Positions 1 through 8,059 are shown, counted from the first letter of the stretch. The stretch is DNA of 35,069 nucleotides from Gemmatimonadota bacterium (GCA_003155795.1 PMEM01000009.1:1-35069), one strand, 5' to 3'. The notes: generated from the letters alone by a model not told the origin. Translations and numbers: made by a program.

Positions 1-131
1 ACGTTGAAGATCTGAATGACGCCGTTCGCGTCCGTGGCGATACTCGAGAAATTGGCGCTGTTGAAAATCGCGCTCTGGAGCGCCCCCGTATGTCGGACGT
101 CTACGTTGACATCAGCCGCTTCACCAGTCAT
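1..131 (-). CDS. PAS-domain sensor protein, N-terminus only (runs off the left edge)
   Basis: Only the first 43 residues are in the window. After a short polar leader (MTGEAADVNVDVRHTG) the protein reads LQSAIFNSANFSSIATD and then GVIQIFN, which is the start of a PAS fold as found at the N-terminus of many hybrid sensor histidine kinases. The ATG at 131-129 has a GAGGA ribosome binding site seven bases upstream (around 139-143), so the start is well supported. The output domain (kinase, GGDEF or other) lies outside the window and cannot be named. No neighbour is close enough to suggest an operon: the next minus-strand gene starts at 815. The PAS assignment is by recognition of the sequence pattern; histidine kinase is the most likely family but is inference. 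Confidence 0.7.
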   Translation of the reverse strand, partial: MTGEAADVNVDVRHTGALQSAIFNSANFSSIATDANGVIQIFN

Positions 132-252
132 CGCTGCGTCCTCGGAGATAGGAAGGCGGATCGCCGGGTAACGCACGGGTAACCACAAACAAAGAATCTA
201 CTACGTCACGCAATCTGGAGTCACCCCCGTTTTGGTGGGCACAGGCAATGGC

Positions 253-283
253 TTGAGATTCAAACCGCGTTTGGGATTATATA
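253..283 (+). promoter_or_regulatory. candidate promoter with an inverted repeat in its spacer
   Basis: TTGAGA (253-258) and TATATA (278-283; or TTATAT one base earlier) are spaced 18-19 bases apart. The spacer holds the inverted repeat CAAAC-CGC-GTTTG (261-273), which could be an operator. The site points at the small ORF at 415-558. It is inferred from consensus only; the spacing is slightly long. Confidence 0.3.
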
Positions 284-414
284 TGACGCTGAATTTGATG
301 TTGATGTAACACGTTTGTAGGCGACGGGTGAGCGCTGGTCGATGAACTGAGTCGGGATGCGACGAGCTGGGACGAACCATCGACGCAGTTGCTAGTCACG
401 TTGCGGAGCAACGC

Positions 415-558
415 ATGTGGAGTATTCAACCGCTCTATCGCAAAGTGACTGCCTGGCAATTCGCTGCAGCTGACGAGCGGTTTGCGAAGGCAGTGCGGCG
501 CGCTGTATCAGCGGAAGCTAGGATTTCCGTACTTGCTGCACAGTGGGCGAGCACTTAA
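415..558 (+). CDS. possible 47-residue protein of unknown function
   Basis: An ATG with a good ribosome binding site (GGAG at 405-408, six-base spacing) opens a frame of 47 residues ending in TAA. The product begins MWSIQPLYRKVTAWQF and is Ala/Arg-rich with an amphipathic look (ADERFAKAVRRAVSAEARI); it has no signal peptide, cysteines or recognisable domain. A promoter-like site lies at 253-283. Against it: third-position GC is only about half, lower than in neighbouring genes, and I recognise no homologue. The rest of 132-587 shows nothing I can call coding; the upstream part of this frame is closed by a stop at 343-345. It may equally be decayed DNA. Confidence 0.3.
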   Translation: MWSIQPLYRKVTAWQFAAADERFAKAVRRAVSAEARISVLAAQWAST

Positions 559-587
559 CGGAAATGCCGACACCGCTCGGCGCAGCG

Positions 588-815
588 TCACGGAGTCTCC
601 TCGACGTATTTCTTAGGCGTATGTGCAGACCTTTCCACGGCAGCCTGGCGTTCCTTATCTAATTTCGTTAGCTCGGGGGCCACTGGCTCCGCCGGCTTCC
701 CCTCTGCGGGCTTGGGCCCTGCGGGTCCCGCTTCGTCTTTTGCAATCTCACTCGGGGTGCGATGGCTGCTGACGGGATGCGGATTGTCCTTATTGGTTTC
801 GGTGGGATCGCTCAT
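588..815 (-). CDS. small disordered protein with an HRTP motif
   Basis: Encodes 75 residues, very hydrophilic and rich in Pro, Lys, Glu and Ala, with no hydrophobic segment, so it is probably cytoplasmic and intrinsically disordered. Residues 14-30 contain P-x-S-x-H-R-T-P-x2-I-A-x-D-x2-G. The same spaced motif occurs near the N-terminus of the 63-residue protein at 14987-15178, about 14 kb away. The remaining sequence (repeated PKPAEGKPAEP-like text, then a charged LTKLDKERQAAVERSA helix) does not match. A GGGGA sequence lies about 12 bases before the ATG, slightly far for a ribosome binding site. A TATAAA box at 877-872 could be its -10. I do not recognise a named family. A role in stress or nucleic-acid binding would be speculation. 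Confidence 0.7.
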   Translation of the reverse strand: MSDPTETNKDNPHPVSSHRTPSEIAKDEAGPAGPKPAEGKPAEPVAPELTKLDKERQAAVERSAHTPKKYVEETP

Positions 816-850
816 GAATTTAGACTTCCCCTGGTTTGGTGGATGCAGGG

Positions 851-879
851 TTTAAACTCAATACTGTTCAGTTTATAAT
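851..879 (+). promoter_or_regulatory. near-consensus promoter facing a gap without genes
   Basis: TTTAAA (851-856), a 17-base spacer and a perfect TATAAT (874-879) form a near-consensus sigma-70-type promoter pointing right. An inverted repeat GTTTA-TAATG-TAAAC (871-885) covers the -10 box, and an imperfect 21-bp inverted repeat (AAACT...AGTTT, 854-874) covers the spacer. On the other strand TATAAA (877-872) overlaps the same -10 and could drive the 75-residue protein, although no -35 is visible for it. From 880 to 1107 I see no ORF on the plus strand; a weak hairpin with TCGTGC and GCACGA arms lies near 1028-1065. The rightward transcript would be a short RNA or antisense to the PCuAC gene. 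Confidence 0.4.
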
Positions 880-1107
880 GTAAACGTGATACTCGGCGCG
901 ACGCGTAGATCGTCGGCGTCGCGGTCTGAGGTGGTACTTACTCATCTTTCGCTTTACTCCGCGTGGTACGACGCGCCCGACAGTGGCTCACAGCGTCATC
1001 CGGTGACGCCAAAGTCAACCCGCGCCGTCGTGCACCTCATACGTGAGTGATGAAACTCGCACGATTCAGCCTGTGTACACGCCCAATCACCGATTTTCAG
1101 CAACCTG

Positions 1108-1563
1108 CTAGGGCTTTACTCTCGCGGATGTCGAGACGATCGCACCGTTGGACAGGTGCATCGCAATTCGAACCATGGCACCAGGTTGGAGGCTGTGCGT
1201 CGTCCCTATCATCATGAGGTGGTAACCACCGGGCTGCATCACGACGATGTGCGACGGCGCGATCACAAGCGTGTCGCGCTTGTCCATATGGGTCTCGCCA
1301 TTGGCATCGATGGAAGTCTGGTGTAGCTCCACAACACTGGCATCATCGGACGAGAACTTCGAAACGACAACTGTATCCGGTGTGCCGTTTACAAATCGGA
1401 TGTAGGCCGCAGTCGTGGACCCCGAATCGGGGTCGGAGCGCACCCAGGCGTCGTGAAGTTCGAACGACGTTGCCACGGGTCGCGACTCACGATGACAGGC
1501 CATGACACCGAACAACATGACAGCAATGCACGCGGTTGCACCTGTATAACGCGATCTGATCAT
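1108..1563 (-). CDS. PCu(A)C family copper chaperone, lipoprotein
   Basis: Periplasmic copper(I) chaperone, 151 residues. Residues 1-23 are a lipoprotein signal (lipobox GVMAC, Cys23). The family motif H(M)X10MX21HXM is visible: His81, Met93, His115 and Met117, with the optional Met after the first His replaced by Gln. Proteins of this family pass Cu(I) to the CuA site of cytochrome c oxidase together with SCO proteins. Its ATG overlaps the stop of the upstream SCO gene by four bases (1560-1563), so the two are co-transcribed and probably translationally coupled, a usual pairing for CuA assembly. The product is known as PCuAC, DR1885-like or DUF461. Confidence 0.92.
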   Translation of the reverse strand: MIRSRYTGATACIAVMLFGVMACHRESRPVATSFELHDAWVRSDPDSGSTTAAYIRFVNGTPDTVVVSKFSSDDASVVELHQTSIDANGETHMDKRDTLVIAPSHIVVMQPGGYHLMMIGTTHSLQPGAMVRIAMHLSNGAIVSTSARVKP

Positions 1564-2171
1564 GCGCCGTGGAGGAGATTACGGATGTCAGAAACGACAT
1601 CGCTGGTCTTCATCCCGAACGAATACAGCAGTCTGAGGTTGCCGTCCTTGTCCACGACAAAAGTCTGGGAAGGGTGCGTGACCACGTATCCAGACGCAGA
1701 CTCGGTCTCTTCACGCGCGGACTCCACATGAAATGACTTCTCGATATTCGCGAGAGTGGTCGAATCGGACGTGGCGCCGATGAAATCGGGATCGAAGCGG
1801 GACACGTATGCGTGCAGCGTTGCTGGATCATCGCGTGCCGGATCGACGGACACGAAAACAAATTTCACCCTCGACGCATTGTGCCCCAGCTCGGCCTTCA
1901 CGCGCTTCCAGTCCGAAAGGGTCGTCGGGCACACGTCGGGGCAGTGTGTGTAGCCAAAGAAGATCAGCACGACCGAGCCGTGCTGATCCGCCAGATCGAA
2001 CTTTCCCCCTGCCGCATTGTTGAGAACGACGCTCGGCGCCATCTCTGGCGGCTCATAAGCGGTTCCATGGAATGCCACCGGTTTGCAGCCAGTAGCCAGG
2101 GCCGTAGTTGCGAGGGTCAACGCCAGAAGCACGACTGACCTCAATGACGAATCCGCTCTAAATCGTTGCAT
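1560..2171 (-). CDS. SCO1/SenC/PrrC family copper-binding lipoprotein
   Basis: Thioredoxin-fold copper chaperone/thiol-disulfide protein for cytochrome c oxidase CuA assembly, 203 residues. A lipoprotein signal ends at Cys29 (ALATGC). The copper site of the family is complete: the CxxxC motif at Cys77-Cys81 (GYTHCPDVCP) and the distal His166 (VVTHPSQ). It is the first gene of a two-gene unit with the PCuAC chaperone. Its ATG lies just upstream of the divergent amine oxidase gene (31 bp from the start chosen there), so its promoter must lie inside that gene. No cytochrome oxidase genes are in the window. Confidence 0.93.
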   Translation of the reverse strand: MQRFRADSSLRSVVLLALTLATTALATGCKPVAFHGTAYEPPEMAPSVVLNNAAGGKFDLADQHGSVVLIFFGYTHCPDVCPTTLSDWKRVKAELGHNASRVKFVFVSVDPARDDPATLHAYVSRFDPDFIGATSDSTTLANIEKSFHVESAREETESASGYVVTHPSQTFVVDKDGNLRLLYSFGMKTSDVVSDIRNLLHGA

Positions 2172-2184
2172 AAATGAGATGCCG

Positions 2185-2193
2185 TGTATTATT
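2185..2193 (+). promoter_or_regulatory. candidate -10 element of a leaderless amine-oxidase transcript
   Basis: TGTATTATT lies nine bases before the ATG at 2202. A -10 here would start transcription within two or three bases of that ATG, leaving no room for a ribosome binding site, and none is seen. The same string TGTATTA occurs at the equivalent distance before the TetR gene at 9249. TTGCAT (2166-2171) is a weak -35 at 15-base spacing. Confidence 0.3.
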
Positions 2194-2201
2194 CAGTCCG
2201 A

Positions 2202-3575
2202 ATGGAGCAATCTGAGGCAGTCGACGCAATAATCATCGGGGCTGGCGCGGCAGGCCTCGCCGCTGCAAGCGAGCTGCGCGCAAATGGCCGCACCGTCGTC
2301 GTCATTGAAGCGCGTAGTCGCGTGGGCGGCCGGATCCTCACCTATCGCGATCCGGACGTTGCAGTTCCGATCGAGCTTGGCGCCGAATTCCTGCATGGCA
2401 CCACTCCCGACACTGATACGATAATACAACGCGCAGGGTTGACTGCGATCGACGTGGTCGGCGACAGCTGGCAGGCGCGGGAGGGCCATTTCCGGAAAAC
2501 CGGTTTCTGGAAGAAAGTGAATCGCGTGCTGCGGAAGCTGGACGAGCACCGAGTGCCCGACCGAAGTCTTGGAGATTACCTCGCTGAGCACGCCAGCCGA
2601 AAAAGGAAATCGAAGCACGCCAGGGCACGTGCACTCGCGTTGGAATTCGTTCAGGGCTTCCACGCAGCGGACGCTGCCCTTGTGAGCGAACGCTGGCTCG
2701 CAAGGGTCGCCAATACCTCTGCGGGGAACCCCGGCGATCTCCGTTCAGGTCGCCTCCTCGAAGGCTACGACCGCGTAACAGCATGGCTCGCCCGTGACGT
2801 GTTCGACGCAGTGGAGTTGAATACCGTCGTTACCAACGTTGACTGGGAGCGCGGCAGAGCGACCGTCATCTGCCGCGACGCTGACGGTTTTCTCCGCACG
2901 TTCGAAGGAAGCACGCTGATTGTGACCGTACCGGTTGGCGTCCTCAAGGCTGCGGTCGGTGAGCGTGGCGCAATCGAGTTCAGGCCGGAAGTGCCGGGGA
3001 TGGTCGAGGGAATGGATGGCCTGGAAATGGGGAGCGCGCTGCGAACCGTATTTGCGTTCACTGAACGCATCTGGGAGCACGGGCTTCCACGGGCGCCACG
3101 CAAGAGGGGCGGCCTCACGCAGCTCAGCTTCCTGCACAGCCCCGGGGCGAACTTCCCCGTATGGTGGACGCAATTCCCCGTTCGAACACCTGTTCTTGTT
3201 GGTTGGGTCGGCGGCCCTCGCGCAGCGCAGATGAGTACGCAACCAGATACTGAAATAGAGCGTCTGGCCCTCAACGATCTCGCGAGTCACCTCGGGACGA
3301 CCTACGAGTGTCTCGCCGGCCTGGTGCGCGGTAGCTGGATGCATAATTGGGATTCGGACCCGTTCTCCCGGGGTGCGTACAGCTATCCTGCAGTGGGAGG
3401 AAGCGGGTCGGCGCGTAAGCTGAGTCGACCCGTCGACCAGACCATTTTCTTCGCCGGTGAGGCGACGGATACCGAAGGGCGAAGTGGAACCGTGGAGGGA
3501 GCACTGGCCAGCGGATCCAGAGCGGCACGAGGAGTGCTCCTGGCACTAGGCGTAGCATCTCTTCCCAATCAGTGA
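2202..3575 (+). CDS. flavin-containing amine oxidase family protein
   Basis: FAD-dependent oxidoreductase of the monoamine oxidase/polyamine oxidase fold, 457 residues from this ATG. The dinucleotide-binding motif GAGAAG is at residues 13-18, followed by IEARSRVGGR, the FAD-binding signature of the family. The C-terminal FAD motif (FFAGEATDTEGRSGTVEGA) is near residues 421-440. There is no signal peptide, so the protein is cytoplasmic. The substrate (polyamine, aromatic amine or other) cannot be told from sequence. A GTG at 2184 would add six residues but overlaps the probable -10 element, so I prefer 2202. Neighbours are divergent copper chaperones on the left and an exported protein nine bases downstream on the right; neither defines its role. 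Confidence 0.88.
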   Translation: MEQSEAVDAIIIGAGAAGLAAASELRANGRTVVVIEARSRVGGRILTYRDPDVAVPIELGAEFLHGTTPDTDTIIQRAGLTAIDVVGDSWQAREGHFRKTGFWKKVNRVLRKLDEHRVPDRSLGDYLAEHASRKRKSKHARARALALEFVQGFHAADAALVSERWLARVANTSAGNPGDLRSGRLLEGYDRVTAWLARDVFDAVELNTVVTNVDWERGRATVICRDADGFLRTFEGSTLIVTVPVGVLKAAVGERGAIEFRPEVPGMVEGMDGLEMGSALRTVFAFTERIWEHGLPRAPRKRGGLTQLSFLHSPGANFPVWWTQFPVRTPVLVGWVGGPRAAQMSTQPDTEIERLALNDLASHLGTTYECLAGLVRGSWMHNWDSDPFSRGAYSYPAVGGSGSARKLSRPVDQTIFFAGEATDTEGRSGTVEGALASGSRAARGVLLALGVASLPNQ

Positions 3576-3584
3576 GGTCCATTG

Positions 3585-4064
3585 GTGCATAGCAAACTCG
3601 TAACTGCGTTGATCGTCGTGGCGTGTCTGTCACTTCCGTCGGTCGCGACTGCGCAGAAGACTTCCAAAGCAAAAAAGACTGCAACAGCGACGAAGTCATG
3701 GTCACCCGCCGGCGCATGGCGAAGCGTTTACAGCGACCCGTCAGTCCGTGTAGCAGTCGACACGACCCAGACAAGGCGGCAGAACGACGGAACGTACAAG
3801 GTTCGCCTCCGGTGGCAGTACGCGAGCAACCAGGCGATCGGGACCAAGCACGCGTATCGCACAATGGTCGATCGCAAGCTCATCGACTGCTCGACTCAGG
3901 GCATCAAGCCCGTATCGGCCGAGACGTATGATGCAGTGGGAAAACCGGTCGCCGGCTACGATACGAGTGACACGCAGGTGAGCGAACTGGACTGGGCGAA
4001 GCGGGCGCCGGGAAGCAGCGCCGGAAAGGCGTATGCTGCGGTGTGCGGGGCGATCAGGAAGTAA
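3585..4064 (+). CDS. exported protein, resembling the surface-adhesin E family
   Basis: A protein of 159 residues with a Sec signal peptide (hydrophobic core LVTALIVVACLSLPSVATA, cleavage after ATA-Q). The mature part starts with a Lys/Thr-rich stretch, followed by a small domain: an acidic/valine strand (VRVAVDTTQTRR), a WQY strand, a DC pair (KLIDCSTQ) and a C-terminal AVCGAIRK, so two cysteines could form a disulfide. The layout recalls surface-adhesin protein E-like domains; the match is only suggestive. GTG at 3585 is chosen because GAGG (3574-3577) lies seven bases upstream; a TTG at 3582 would be too close. It follows the amine oxidase by nine bases and is probably in its transcript. 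Confidence 0.7.
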   Translation: MHSKLVTALIVVACLSLPSVATAQKTSKAKKTATATKSWSPAGAWRSVYSDPSVRVAVDTTQTRRQNDGTYKVRLRWQYASNQAIGTKHAYRTMVDRKLIDCSTQGIKPVSAETYDAVGKPVAGYDTSDTQVSELDWAKRAPGSSAGKAYAAVCGAIRK

Positions 4065-4074
4065 ACGAGCCGGA

Positions 4075-4116
4075 GGATGGCCGCGCGCTTAGAGCGGCCA
4101 TCGTCCGCGGCCATCC
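4075..4116. terminator. bidirectional terminator with alternative stems
   Basis: GGATGGCCGCG (4075-4085) pairs perfectly with CGCGGCCATCC (4106-4116). A third copy, CGGCCATC (4095-4102), can pair with the left arm instead, giving two mutually exclusive hairpins. It lies between the convergent genes ending at 4064 and 4125. There is no T-tract on either side. Confidence 0.65.
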
Positions 4117-4124
4117 TGCGTCAG

Positions 4125-5540
4125 CTAATTGTCGTCGCCATCGACCGACCACGTAGCAGAACTGTCCGCGGTCATCGCTTCTCGCAGCGCGTCGGCGGCA
4201 CCCACTCCGCTCTCGGGATCAAGCCGCAGCTCACCGCTCGCATCGTCGTAGGAGAACAGTTCGGCGTAGCGACCCCAGTCGACGACCGTCTCGAACTGCC
4301 GGCGCGCCTCGCCGCCGGAGAACGCCTCTTCCAACTCTTCCATCAGGCGATCCGAGTCGAGAGTTGCCGATGGTGATGCGTCGAGTTCCCGTACGATGTG
4401 ACGCAAGAGCGACACGTGCGCGAGAGCAAAATGACGGAACATCGCCTTCTCGGCATCAAGCTCCGCGTCAGCAAACTCGACGCCTGGTTGCGTGAGCAGG
4501 ACCGCGCGATCCTGCAGATCCGCGAAGCCAAGCAAGTCGCTTGCTTCCACGATCGCGAGAACGTCGTCGCTACGAAGTTGCAGATCGCGTGCAAGATCGT
4601 GGACGTTTGCGCGGCCGCCGATGCTGGACAGGTACTGCACAAATCCGGTGAGATCGTCGATCCCCACATCGGGAAGCACCTGATAACGCCGTGGCCGCTC
4701 CGCGCGAGCTGGCGCACTTGGCTGTCCGACGAGCATGGATGCATCCTCGCCGGGGTTCGTCATGACCCGGTAGATCGCGTCAACAAGATGCTGCCGTGCA
4801 GGGCCGTGATGCATGCGCTCGTGCGCCGGCAGTCCAGGCAGCTCAATCCGGATGTGGCCCGGGTTCGCGCCGAAAACCAGAATACGGTCCGCAAGTGTCA
4901 CAGCCTCGTCGATGTTGTGCGTAACGAGAAGTACCGCGCGCGTTGGCATCGACTTGGAATTCCACAGTTCCTGCAGTTCCGCACGCAACGTCTCGCCAGT
5001 AAGCACGTCGAGCGCTGAAAATGGCTCATCCATGAACAGAACTTCGGGCTGCACTACCAGTGCGCGCGCGAATCCGACACGCTGCTTCATTCCGCCGGAG
5101 AGCTCTTTCGGGAACGCTTCTTCGTACCCGTCGAGTCCGATCAGATCGATTGCGGCAACCGCGCGCTCGCGGCGCTGCTCCACAGGCACACCCGCGGCGA
5201 GCAGCCCGAGTTCAACGTTCTGCAGCACCGTAAGCCACGGGAATAACGCAAAGCTCTGAAAGACGATCGCTACGTTGGGGTTGATTCCCGTCAGCTCTTC
5301 GCCATGCGATAACACCATCCCTCCCGAAGGCGGCATCAATCCAGATAGCAGACGCAACAACGTCGATTTACCAGAGCCAGACGGACCCAGCAGTGCGACA
5401 AATTCACCCGAATGGAGCGCGACGCTCACGCTATCGAGCACGGGAGTTCGATCATCACCGTAGTACTTGTCAACCGATCGAGCTTCGAGTATCACCTCGC
5501 CGCGTTCCACGGATGGCGGTGCTTCCATTGCGATAGTCAT
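4125..5540 (-). CDS. anion-type ABC transporter ATP-binding protein with AAA-associated C-terminal domain
   Basis: ATPase of a nitrate/sulfonate/bicarbonate-type ABC importer, 471 residues. Walker A GPSGSGKST is at residues 52-60, followed by the signature LSGGMKQR, Walker B with DEP (EVLFMDEPFSALD) and the switch histidine (VTHNIDEA). After about residue 280 a second domain, roughly 150 residues, matches the AAA-associated C-terminal domain (PF09821 type) that accompanies duplicated-permease anion transporters and is presumed regulatory. ATG at 5540 is chosen: GAGG lies eight bases upstream, and it starts ten bases after the permease stop. A longer start at 5582 would overlap the permease. 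The substrate is unknown because no binding-protein gene is adjacent. Confidence 0.88.
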   Translation of the reverse strand: MTIAMEAPPSVERGEVILEARSVDKYYGDDRTPVLDSVSVALHSGEFVALLGPSGSGKSTLLRLLSGLMPPSGGMVLSHGEELTGINPNVAIVFQSFALFPWLTVLQNVELGLLAAGVPVEQRRERAVAAIDLIGLDGYEEAFPKELSGGMKQRVGFARALVVQPEVLFMDEPFSALDVLTGETLRAELQELWNSKSMPTRAVLLVTHNIDEAVTLADRILVFGANPGHIRIELPGLPAHERMHHGPARQHLVDAIYRVMTNPGEDASMLVGQPSAPARAERPRRYQVLPDVGIDDLTGFVQYLSSIGGRANVHDLARDLQLRSDDVLAIVEASDLLGFADLQDRAVLLTQPGVEFADAELDAEKAMFRHFALAHVSLLRHIVRELDASPSATLDSDRLMEELEEAFSGGEARRQFETVVDWGRYAELFSYDDASGELRLDPESGVGAADALREAMTADSSATWSVDGDDN

Positions 5541-5550
5541 TACGTTTGCC

Positions 5551-7296
5551 TCATTCAAGCCGGTAACGCGATTCGGCGACACGATACAACTTGCGCCACA
5601 CCAGCCGGTTGCCGAGTATCACAACGGCAGCCATCACCAGAGTCGATGCAAGAAGCAGCGCAAAGTTCTGCGCGTCGGCAGCTTCCGCGATCAACGCTCC
5701 GAGCCCCGTCGTGCTGATCTTGCGACCCGCAAAGATTACGTATTCCGAAACTATACTGGCGTTCCATGCGCCACCGGTCGCTGTGATCAGGCCAGTGACG
5801 AGATACGGGAAGATCGCTGGTATGATAAGCAGCTTCCATTTTCTCCATCCCGACAGACCGTACACGCCAGCCGCTTCCTTCAGGTCCGAAGGAATCGCCA
5901 TCGCGCCCGCGATCACGTTGAACAGAATGTACCATTGCGTGCCCAGGACCATCAGTGCCACCGCAGCGATGTTGAGGCCGCCCGGCAATTCCAGGAGCAC
6001 CAGGAGCAACACGGAGAACAGCGCAGTCGCTGGAATTGATGCGATCACCTGTACAAGAGGCTGCAACCGACGCGACCACTTTGGACTCATTCCGACGGCG
6101 ACGCCGAACGGAACAGTCCACGCCGTTGCGATTATCAGCGCAGCAAGCGTTCGACCGAACGTCGCGAGTGTTGCCACGACGATCGTCCACCAGGTTCTTC
6201 CCGCAAGACCGGACACCGTGTGGAACGCGGCAAGACCGCCCCAGATCACAAGGCCCGATGCCGCGATAATCGCAACAAATCCAGCGAGCACGCGGGCCCA
6301 GCGCGGCACCACGAATTTGAATCGTACGAGCTTGAGCGGCTCTCGCGGCCTGTCCAGCGATCTCTCAATCGGCGCAACAGTATGATCATGCAGCCACGCA
6401 ACCACCGTTGAATTGCGCAACAGATCCAGCATCCACGATTCCGATGCATCGCCGCCCGACTGCTCGAACTTGAACTTGTCGGACCATGCCACCAGCGGTC
6501 GCCACAATACCTGATCCAGCGCCACGATCACCGTCACCAGTGCGACAATACCCCAGATGATTGCGTGCGTATCGCGCGCATCCGCCGCTGCAGCGAGATA
6601 CGAACCAAGTCCAGGAAGCCGCAGGTTGTTGGCTCCGAGTACAAACTGTTCCGATGCCATGAGAAAGAACCAGCCGCCAGCCCAACTCATCATGCTGTTC
6701 TGGATCAGAGCAATCGCGCCGAACGGGAGCTCCAATCGAGTGAACCGCTGCCAGATACCGAGCCGATACACATCTGCCGCCTCACTCAACTCCCTTGGTA
6801 TGGTCTTTAGCGACTGGTGGAAACTGAAGGCGAGGTTCCAGGCCTGGCTGGAAAAAATCAGCAGGATCGCCGCGAGTTCGAGGCCGATCGTGCGCCCCGG
6901 AAACGCCGCCGCGAGAGCCAGCACCACTCCCGGCATGAAGGACAGGATCGGAATGCTCTGGAGTATGTCGAGCACCGGTAGCATCACGCGCTCCGCCGCC
7001 TTGCTCGCAGCTGCAGCGCGTGCGTAAAGCAGGCTGAATACCAGCGACAGGATGTACGCAACGGCCATTCGCAGTGTCGAAAGCCCCGCATAGAGAGGCA
7101 GCTGCGATATCGATGTATCGATCCGGACATTGGGAGATAGCGGCGTACTCCAGCGCGCCGCCGCGCGCGCAATTCCAAACGCGATTGCGGCGACGAAAAG
7201 CACCAGCATCACATCCATCCACCACGGCGTCGGCCGCACTCCGCCCCTGCGGTCGGACGCGGCTGCCTGCGCTGGAATGGGCTGTGTCTGAAGCAT
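5551..7296 (-). CDS. ABC transporter permease, two permease domains fused
   Basis: Inner-membrane protein of 581 residues made of two binding-protein-dependent permease domains in one chain, as in duplicated permeases of anion transporters (COG4986 type). Each half carries an EAA loop that contacts the ATPase: ELSEAADVYRLG near residue 170 and DLKEAAGVYGLSG near residue 472. Many transmembrane segments are visible, with a soluble linker around residues 270-320. Length agrees with a fused dimer rather than one permease. It is the first gene of a two-gene unit with the ATPase. No clear ribosome binding site precedes the ATG at 7296. The solute-binding protein normally required for import is missing here. 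Confidence 0.88.
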   Translation of the reverse strand: MLQTQPIPAQAAASDRRGGVRPTPWWMDVMLVLFVAAIAFGIARAAARWSTPLSPNVRIDTSISQLPLYAGLSTLRMAVAYILSLVFSLLYARAAAASKAAERVMLPVLDILQSIPILSFMPGVVLALAAAFPGRTIGLELAAILLIFSSQAWNLAFSFHQSLKTIPRELSEAADVYRLGIWQRFTRLELPFGAIALIQNSMMSWAGGWFFLMASEQFVLGANNLRLPGLGSYLAAAADARDTHAIIWGIVALVTVIVALDQVLWRPLVAWSDKFKFEQSGGDASESWMLDLLRNSTVVAWLHDHTVAPIERSLDRPREPLKLVRFKFVVPRWARVLAGFVAIIAASGLVIWGGLAAFHTVSGLAGRTWWTIVVATLATFGRTLAALIIATAWTVPFGVAVGMSPKWSRRLQPLVQVIASIPATALFSVLLLVLLELPGGLNIAAVALMVLGTQWYILFNVIAGAMAIPSDLKEAAGVYGLSGWRKWKLLIIPAIFPYLVTGLITATGGAWNASIVSEYVIFAGRKISTTGLGALIAEAADAQNFALLLASTLVMAAVVILGNRLVWRKLYRVAESRYRLE

Positions 7297-7471
7297 GGCT
7301 GGTGTGGTGGAGCGGGAGAATACCCCCGCGCGTCATGCCGCGTCAACCTCGGGGCAAGCTCGCTCTGGACTTCGAGGCCAGGTTCTGGCCGGACAAACCC
7401 TTGGACCACCGAGTGTGACAGATCATATACACGCTGCCGATGTGGCGCGAGTGATGAAACGGAGGTTCAGC

Positions 7472-7957
7472 ATGTCGTGGAAAGGCAGCTTTACAGATCG
7501 GGCTGAGGATACGCTCGAATGCACCATGATGGCTTTGAAACGCGCACCGACCGCGCTGGCGACGGCCGAGCTGCTCCAGACAATGGAAGATTCAGGGCCT
7601 TCGCTCGCGCGCGGCATCCTCACTGCGCTCGAGGTGCACGTCCCTGAGATCCTCAACCGTGCCAACAGGATCGCAGATGAGCGTGGGTCTGAACTTGCTC
7701 TCCGCCGTCTGCGCAGTCAGCCGGCGTCTCTTGAGATGATCGTCCGGCGCGCCTCCGAAGAAGCCGCAATGCTCGGCCACCGCCGAGTCGGTACGGAACA
7801 TCTTCTGCTGGCGATGCTGTCTGCACACGATGACCCGACAACGTGCGCGCTCCGGGCAGCCGGTGTGACCCAGGACACCGCTCGTGGAACGCTGCGACGA
7901 CTTCTGATATCGTGGACTGATGATGGATGCCCGAAGCCACGAGTCAACGTCGCGTAG
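7472..7957 (+). CDS. standalone Clp N-terminal (R) domain protein
   Basis: A protein of 161 residues consisting of the double Clp repeat found at the N-terminus of ClpA/ClpB/ClpC, without any AAA+ module. The first repeat begins FTDRAEDTLECTMMAL; the second reads ASEEAAMLGHRRVGTEHLLLAML, a classic Clp-N pattern. ClpC-like N-domains and ClpS/ClpC adaptors bind substrates, so a role as adaptor or anti-stress factor is possible but unproven. GGAGG (7461-7465) six bases before the ATG at 7472 fixes the start; a longer open frame back to 7295 is not needed. It is divergent from the ABC permease; a TTGGAC and TATACA pair in the 175-bp gap is spaced 19 bases and is only weakly promoter-like. Confidence 0.85.
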   Translation: MSWKGSFTDRAEDTLECTMMALKRAPTALATAELLQTMEDSGPSLARGILTALEVHVPEILNRANRIADERGSELALRRLRSQPASLEMIVRRASEEAAMLGHRRVGTEHLLLAMLSAHDDPTTCALRAAGVTQDTARGTLRRLLISWTDDGCPKPRVNVA

Positions 7958-8059
7958 CCATACTCACGCAATACAAGGGGTTTGCAACGCCCGGCCTGCT
8001 CACGCTGCCATACGTCAGTTCACGCCGTAGCCTCGACATCAGACAATGCGGTCCGCTAC

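Noticed and set aside
277-459. Minus-strand 60-codon frame in the left gap
   Set aside because: No ribosome binding site, atypical composition and no similarity.
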